DNA from: Vulgatibacter sp035565615
Lineage (GTDB): Bacteria > Myxococcota > Myxococcia > Myxococcales > Vulgatibacteraceae
Length of the DNA: 45,985 nucleotides
Assembly (NCBI GenBank): GCA_035565615.1
Contig: DATMSB010000024.1
Location: 1 to 45,985 of the forward strand
Reading direction: 5' to 3'
Part shown: positions 42,190 to 45,985 of the stretch, in pieces
Layout: each line of letters starts with the position of its first letter
Numbering within the stretch: position 1 is the stretch's first letter
The notes under the pieces: model-generated
Seen by the model: only the letters and a program-made list of their open reading frames with translations
Databases searched by the model: none
Told to the model about the DNA's origin: nothing
Program-made: the position numbers and the translations under genes

Positions 42190-43704
42190 TCAGGCGACGG
42201 CTTCCCAGGTGTCCCCTGCCGGACGGACCCTTCCCCGCTTCTGCAGCTCGAGGAGGGAGGCGAGGGCGCTCCGGGCGGCGACGGGGTGGAGGAAGCGCGG
42301 AGTGTCCGAATAGACCCTTTTCACCACGTCGGCAAGCGGGAGCGGACCGGCCACCAGGGCGGCCTCGATCGCCCGCATCCGCGCCTCGCGATGGGAGAGG
42401 TACCGGTCCAGGAGCGACGGTCCGTCGGGGATCGGGAAGCCGTGGGCGGGGTAGAGGGTCCGCGCCGGGAGGTCCCTCAGCCGGCGCAGCGACTCCAGGT
42501 ACACCCCCATGTCACCCTCGGGCGGATCGATGACGATGGTGGAGCCCTGGGCCACCAGATCTCCGACGAAGGCGGCGCCGCTCCCCTCCTCCAAGAACGC
42601 CAGGTGCCCGGCGGCGTGCCCCTCGGTGAGGAGGCAGCGCAGGGTCATCCTGCGCGGCCCATGGAGCGAGATGGTGAGTCCATCGGCCAGCCGGCCAATG
42701 GCGCCCGGCACCCGCGCGGCGGTGGAGGCGCTGGCCCAGATCGGCGCGCCGATCCGCCTGGAGAGATCCAGCGCGCCGCCCACGTGATCGCCGTGGTGGT
42801 GGGTGAGGAGGATGCACTTGATGGTGCGCCCCTCGTCCTGGAGCTCCCGGAGCCGATCGTGGAACCACGCCTGCTCGTCGGGGTACGGCGAGCCGGGATC
42901 GATCACGGCCACCTCGCCCGTGCCCACCACGTAGGCGTTGGTGTGGCGGGCGGGCGGGAGGGTCGGCGTGCGCAGCGGGTAGTAGAGGACGCCGCGCTGG
43001 AACTCGATGCGGCTCACCACGTGGCGCTCGCACATGAAGGGCGGCCTGCGCAGCCGCGGCAGGGCCGCCTCCGGCGCGAAGCCCGCCAGGGTGGCGTGGG
43101 CGTGGTGGTTCGGCGGGTGGAGGAGCGCCGTGCCGGCCTCCCACCGGGCGAGGGCGTCGCGGGGGCGGATCCAGCCGCCGTCCGAGAGCTCGCCCGGGAT
43201 CACCTCGGCCACCTGCTCCTCCGGGGCGACGGCGAGGAAGAAGCGGGTGTCGAAGCGGATGGGCGAGAAGTCGGGGGTCAGCCAGCGGCCAGCCGGGGTG
43301 AGCGCGGCCGCGTCCAGCGTCAGCCCCTCCCGGGAGAGGAGCGCGGCGAAGGAGGCGCCGCCCAGGAGCTCCTCGCGCAGCCGGCGCAGGGTCGCGGGGT
43401 CGAGGCGCGACGCGCCCCTCGCGAAGAGGATCCCGGCCTCCTCGAAGGTCTCCCGGATCGCGGCGACGTAGAGGCCGACCTCGTCCTCCGGGCAGCCCTC
43501 GATCGGCGTGGCCGGGTCGGCGGCGTCCACCTTGCCGCCGGGGAAGGCGTAGTAGCCGCCGGAGAAGCTCACCTTCTCCCCCCGGCGCACCCAGAAGACC
43601 TCCTGATCCTCGAGGCGGGCGCCGCGGACCACGATCACGGCGGCGGCGTCGCGGACGCGGGCCGGAGGCGGCGTGTACTCGATCGACGGGATGTGCTCGC
43701 TCAT
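42190..43704 (-). CDS. Nudix hydrolase - metallo-beta-lactamase fusion
   Basis: A 504-aa two-domain protein. Residues 1 to about 230 form a Nudix domain with YAFPGGKVDAAD and AAIRETFEEAGILFARG, the Nudix box being split by an insertion as in NUDT7/NUDT19-like proteins. From about residue 240 follows a metallo-beta-lactamase domain (LACTB2-like) with THHHGDHVGGA, TEGHAAGHLAFLEE, FVGDLVAQGS and LYPAHGFPIPDG, which together supply the two-metal ligands, and a C-terminal winged helix. One could expect coupled hydrolysis of a nucleotide or CoA derivative and a thioester or nucleic acid, but the substrate is unknown. ATG 43704 is chosen, with no clear ribosome-binding site. Confidence 0.85.
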   Translation of the reverse strand: MSEHIPSIEYTPPPARVRDAAAVIVVRGARLEDQEVFWVRRGEKVSFSGGYYAFPGGKVDAADPATPIEGCPEDEVGLYVAAIRETFEEAGILFARGASRLDPATLRRLREELLGGASFAALLSREGLTLDAAALTPAGRWLTPDFSPIRFDTRFFLAVAPEEQVAEVIPGELSDGGWIRPRDALARWEAGTALLHPPNHHAHATLAGFAPEAALPRLRRPPFMCERHVVSRIEFQRGVLYYPLRTPTLPPARHTNAYVVGTGEVAVIDPGSPYPDEQAWFHDRLRELQDEGRTIKCILLTHHHGDHVGGALDLSRRIGAPIWASASTAARVPGAIGRLADGLTISLHGPRRMTLRCLLTEGHAAGHLAFLEEGSGAAFVGDLVAQGSTIVIDPPEGDMGVYLESLRRLRDLPARTLYPAHGFPIPDGPSLLDRYLSHREARMRAIEAALVAGPLPLADVVKRVYSDTPRFLHPVAARSALASLLELQKRGRVRPAGDTWEAVA

Positions 43705-43842
43705 CGCGCCGGCGAGCCTAGCCCTTCGCGCCTCCGGTCGCACGCGCCGCGCGGCTTCTCCTTGGATCGGGACGGCGGGGAGCACGCCACGGGCGCAAGG
43801 GGCCCGCCCACCCGGCGAGCCCCGACCTCGGGATGGCCCCCG

Positions 43843-44319
43843 TCAAAGTCGCTTGTACAGCGTGATCAGGTCGTCGCCCGGCTTGTAGAAGTCGCGCAGC
43901 CTCGCGACCTCCGGGTAGCCGTGGCGGTCGTAGAAGGCGCGGGTCGAGACGTACTCCCCGCCGGAGGAGGTCTCGATGCGCACCTGCCGGCCGCCGCGGC
44001 GCCGCGCCGCCTCCTCCATGGCGAGGAGGAGGCGGGAGCCGGCGCCCCTGCCGCGGAGCCTGGGGCTCGACACGATCCAGTAGAGGTCCCAGGTCGCCAG
44101 GGTCATGGGCGTGGGGCCGAAGCAGACGTAGCCGGCGAGGGCGCCGGCCTCCTCGGCGACGAGGAGCTCGTAGTCGGCGCGCTCGCCGGGCGAGGCGGAG
44201 ACGGCGAGCTCGGCGAGCTCGCGCGCGACCTCCTTCTCGTCGGGCGTGAAGTTCTCGATCGAGTCGATGAGGTGGCGCAGCGCCAGGAGATCAGCGGGCG
44301 TGCCGGGGCGGACGTGCAT
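43843..44319 (-). CDS. GNAT-family N-acetyltransferase
   Basis: A 158-aa acetyltransferase. It opens VRPGTPADLLALRHLIDSI, with the acetyl-CoA loop in VSSPRLRGRGAGSRLLLAME and a late STRAFYDRHGYPEVARL. The substrate amine is unknown. Its start lies 29 nt inside the ATP-grasp ligase gene, so the two are co-expressed and may act on the same product (inference). A 138-bp gap without recognised features follows towards the Nudix fusion gene. Confidence 0.85.
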   Translation of the reverse strand: MHVRPGTPADLLALRHLIDSIENFTPDEKEVARELAELAVSASPGERADYELLVAEEAGALAGYVCFGPTPMTLATWDLYWIVSSPRLRGRGAGSRLLLAMEEAARRRGGRQVRIETSSGGEYVSTRAFYDRHGYPEVARLRDFYKPGDDLITLYKRL

Positions 44320-45325
44320 GGTGCCTCGCCAGGGCGGCGTCGACGATCCGCCCGATCATGGCAGGGTGGGACAGGCCGGCGGCCGCCGCCGCGCCGGCGA
44401 AGCCGGCGTCGGGGGCGAGGCCGCAGTTGGCGTTGACGTCGACGACCCAAGGCCGCCCGTCGGCGTCCACCCGCAGGTCGACGCGGCCGTAGTCGCGCAG
44501 CCCGAGGGCCCGGAACGCCGCCAGGGCCACCTGCTCGATGCGCGCTCGCAAGGCGGGATCGTCGATGCGCGCCGGGCCCGACGGCGTCTGGCGCCAGTCC
44601 TCGGAGCCCTCGATCCACTTGGCGTCGTAGGTGACGATCCGCGGGCGGCCTTCGGGCACCGCCGAGAAGTCGATCTCGGTGAAGAGGAGCAGCCCATCGC
44701 CCAGGAAGGCCGCGTAGATCTCGCGGCCGTCGACGTAGCGCTCGACCAGCGCCTCCTGACCGAGCCCCTCGAGCACGGCGAGGACCTGGCGCCGCAGCGA
44801 GGGGCGATCGCGGACGACGCTGGCCCGGGTGATCCCCACCGACGCGTCCTCCCGGGCCTGCTTCACGATGGCGGGAAACCCGACGGCGTCGAGCGCCACC
44901 GCGGCGGCCGTCCCCTCCAGCTCCTCGATCGCCGCGATGCACACCCCTGGCGGTACCGGGACGCCGCTTCCCCGCAGCGCCGCCCCCGCCAGCGGCTTGT
45001 GCAGCGCGAGGGCGAGGGTGGCGGCGCCGCTGCCGGTGTAGGCCAGGCCCAGCGCGTCGAGGATCGCCGGGACCGCCGCCTCCCCCCGCGAGTCGCCGGC
45101 CAGGGACTCGCAGAGGTTGAAGACCAGATCCGGCGGATCGGCCCGGAGGCGATCCACGAAGGAGCAGGAGTCGCCTCGGCACGGGAGGATCTCCACGCGG
45201 GCGCCCGGACGGCGGCGGAGGGCTTTGGCGACGGCCTCGGCGACTTTGGCGATCTCCGCGCAGGCTTCGACGCCGCGGGCGCCCGGCGCGTCGAAGTCGT
45301 GGTTGAGGAGGACGGAGATCTTCAT
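44291..45325 (-). CDS. D-alanine-D-alanine ligase-like ATP-grasp enzyme
   Basis: A 344-aa ATP-grasp protein. It shows the N-terminal DLVFNLCESLAGDSRGEAAV and YTGSGAATLALALHK (compare the Ddl N-terminal motif), the ATP-binding GFPAIVKQAREDASVGI and ALVERYVDGREIYAAFLGD, and the metal site GRVDLRVDADGRPWVVDVNA. This is the Ddl-like layout. Family members join amino acids or peptides through an acyl phosphate, but not all are peptidoglycan enzymes. The pairing with a GNAT gene in 29-nt overlap suggests a small pathway that ligates and acetylates an amino acid product. ATG 45325. Confidence 0.85.
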   Translation of the reverse strand: MKISVLLNHDFDAPGARGVEACAEIAKVAEAVAKALRRRPGARVEILPCRGDSCSFVDRLRADPPDLVFNLCESLAGDSRGEAAVPAILDALGLAYTGSGAATLALALHKPLAGAALRGSGVPVPPGVCIAAIEELEGTAAAVALDAVGFPAIVKQAREDASVGITRASVVRDRPSLRRQVLAVLEGLGQEALVERYVDGREIYAAFLGDGLLLFTEIDFSAVPEGRPRIVTYDAKWIEGSEDWRQTPSGPARIDDPALRARIEQVALAAFRALGLRDYGRVDLRVDADGRPWVVDVNANCGLAPDAGFAGAAAAAGLSHPAMIGRIVDAALARHHARPPRHAR

Positions 45326-45403
45326 CCGCGGTGCCGTGGGCCGGAGCATGCCACGGCGGCACAAAGAGTTGAACGGCGTCCATCCGCCTGCCAAGGTGGC
45401 CCC

Positions 45404-45985
45404 GTGACGCGGATCCGCGACCCCATACACGGCTCGATCGCCCTCGACGCCCGGGAGCTGGCGGTGGTCGACTCGCCCTTCTTCCAGCGGCTGCGCTCGA
45501 TCCGCCAGACCGGCTTCGCCGACCTCGCCTTCCCGGGGGCGACCCATTCGCGGTACGTCCACGCCCTCGGCGCCTGCCACCTGTCGGGCCGCATCTTCGA
45601 GCGGATCGCGACGCGCCTCCCGGGCCTGCCCACGGCGGAGCGCGAACGCCTCCGGGCGGGGCTGCGTCTGGCGGTGCTGCTCCACGACCTGGGGCACGCG
45701 CCGTTCTCGCACTCGTCCGAGTCGATCATGCCGCCGCGGGCCAGCCTGCGGCTCCCGTCCTGGCTCGGGAGCGGCTCCACCACCGCCCAGGCGAACCACG
45801 AGGACTACACCCTCAAGCTCGTCCTCGACTCCGACCTCGCCGACGTGCTGCGGCGGGCGTACGGGCCCCTGGGGCTGCCCCCCGAGGCGATCGCCGGCCT
45901 CATCGGCGGCGTGCGGCCGCCCGGCGGTCCCTACTTCGTCGTGGACGGCGTCGACGTCGCGCCGCTCCTGCGCCAGGTGATCTCG
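45404..45985 (+). CDS. HD-domain phosphohydrolase (dGTPase-like), 5' part
   Basis: The gene begins at GTG 45404, with AAGG 7 nt upstream, and the frame is open to the window edge, so 194 codons are seen. The product starts TRIRDPIHGSIALDARELAV and continues FQRLRSIRQTGFADLAFPGA and THSRYVHALGACHLSGRI. The metal-binding HD pair lies in LAVLLHDLGHAPFSHSSES. This is the HD-superfamily pattern of dGTPase/SAMHD1-like phosphohydrolases. It is divergent from the ATP-grasp gene by 78 bp. Confidence 0.85.
   Translation, partial: MTRIRDPIHGSIALDARELAVVDSPFFQRLRSIRQTGFADLAFPGATHSRYVHALGACHLSGRIFERIATRLPGLPTAERERLRAGLRLAVLLHDLGHAPFSHSSESIMPPRASLRLPSWLGSGSTTAQANHEDYTLKLVLDSDLADVLRRAYGPLGLPPEAIAGLIGGVRPPGGPYFVVDGVDVAPLLRQVIS

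Noticed and set aside
40414..44436. A 1340-codon open frame on the plus strand
   Set aside because: It is antisense to aconitase, the Nudix fusion, GNAT and part of the ATP-grasp gene. Its product is low-complexity Arg/Gly/Glu/Val-rich, as expected from the complement of GC-rich genes.

Overview
The window is GC-rich double-stranded bacterial DNA, densely coded on both strands, with mostly short gaps. It most likely comes from a myxobacterium or relative (Myxococcota, formerly Deltaproteobacteria). This is an inference from the Myxococcus-type Cys-rich (DUF4215) repeat lipoprotein, the many lipoproteins, the PrkA/DUF444/SpoVR operon and the composition. No tRNA, rRNA, CRISPR array, insertion sequence or phage gene was seen, and no gap without a gene exceeds about 270 bp.

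Layout. 1-6.1 kb: end of an ArsA-type ATPase gene, a YjbQ-family protein, a TPR lipoprotein, RuvX, a DUF4215 lipoprotein and a convergent ApbE-type flavinyltransferase. 6.3-11.1 kb: prkA, a yeaH/DUF444 gene (apparently starting with CTG) and spoVR, a stress/starvation kinase operon. 11.1-14.8 kb, mostly minus strand: a small redox block made of a four-helix membrane protein with one His at the start of each helix, a YceI-family protein, a c-type cytochrome lipoprotein, and a separate di-heme peroxidase-like cytochrome, plus a DUF2905 protein.

15.0-28.3 kb is the centrepiece: a [NiFe]-hydrogenase locus of the group 1h ('actinobacterial', high-affinity) type. Two divergent operons leave a 121-bp region. 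The minus operon is hypA, hypB, a NifU-domain gene, a DUF5947 gene, a 503-aa hydrogenase-associated gene, a maturation protease and a 54-aa membrane peptide; its genes abut or overlap by a few bases. The plus operon is hypF, hypC, hypD, a SIS-domain gene, hypE, the small subunit, the large subunit and a 74-aa basic protein. Together they supply Ni delivery (HypA/B), the Fe(CN)2CO ligands (HypC/D/E/F), C-terminal processing and the catalytic dimer. No Rieske protein, cytochrome b or other obvious electron acceptor is encoded beside the structural genes. The divergent region holds two promoters of matched design, each with its -10 box 6-7 nt from an ATG and no Shine-Dalgarno sequence, which suggests leaderless transcripts.

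28.4-46 kb is mainly chromosomal housekeeping: two divergent GT-C-like membrane glycosyltransferases, a histidine kinase/response regulator pair, an M23 peptidase lipoprotein, a transglutaminase-like protein, an ECF sigma factor divergent from a DUF2231 membrane protein, thyA-folA, a GreA/Rnk-like factor, mitochondrial-type aconitase, a Nudix-metallo-beta-lactamase fusion, an overlapping ATP-grasp/GNAT pair, and the start of an HD-domain phosphohydrolase gene cut by the window end.

All functional statements come from reading translated sequence and recalled family motifs. No database search was possible.
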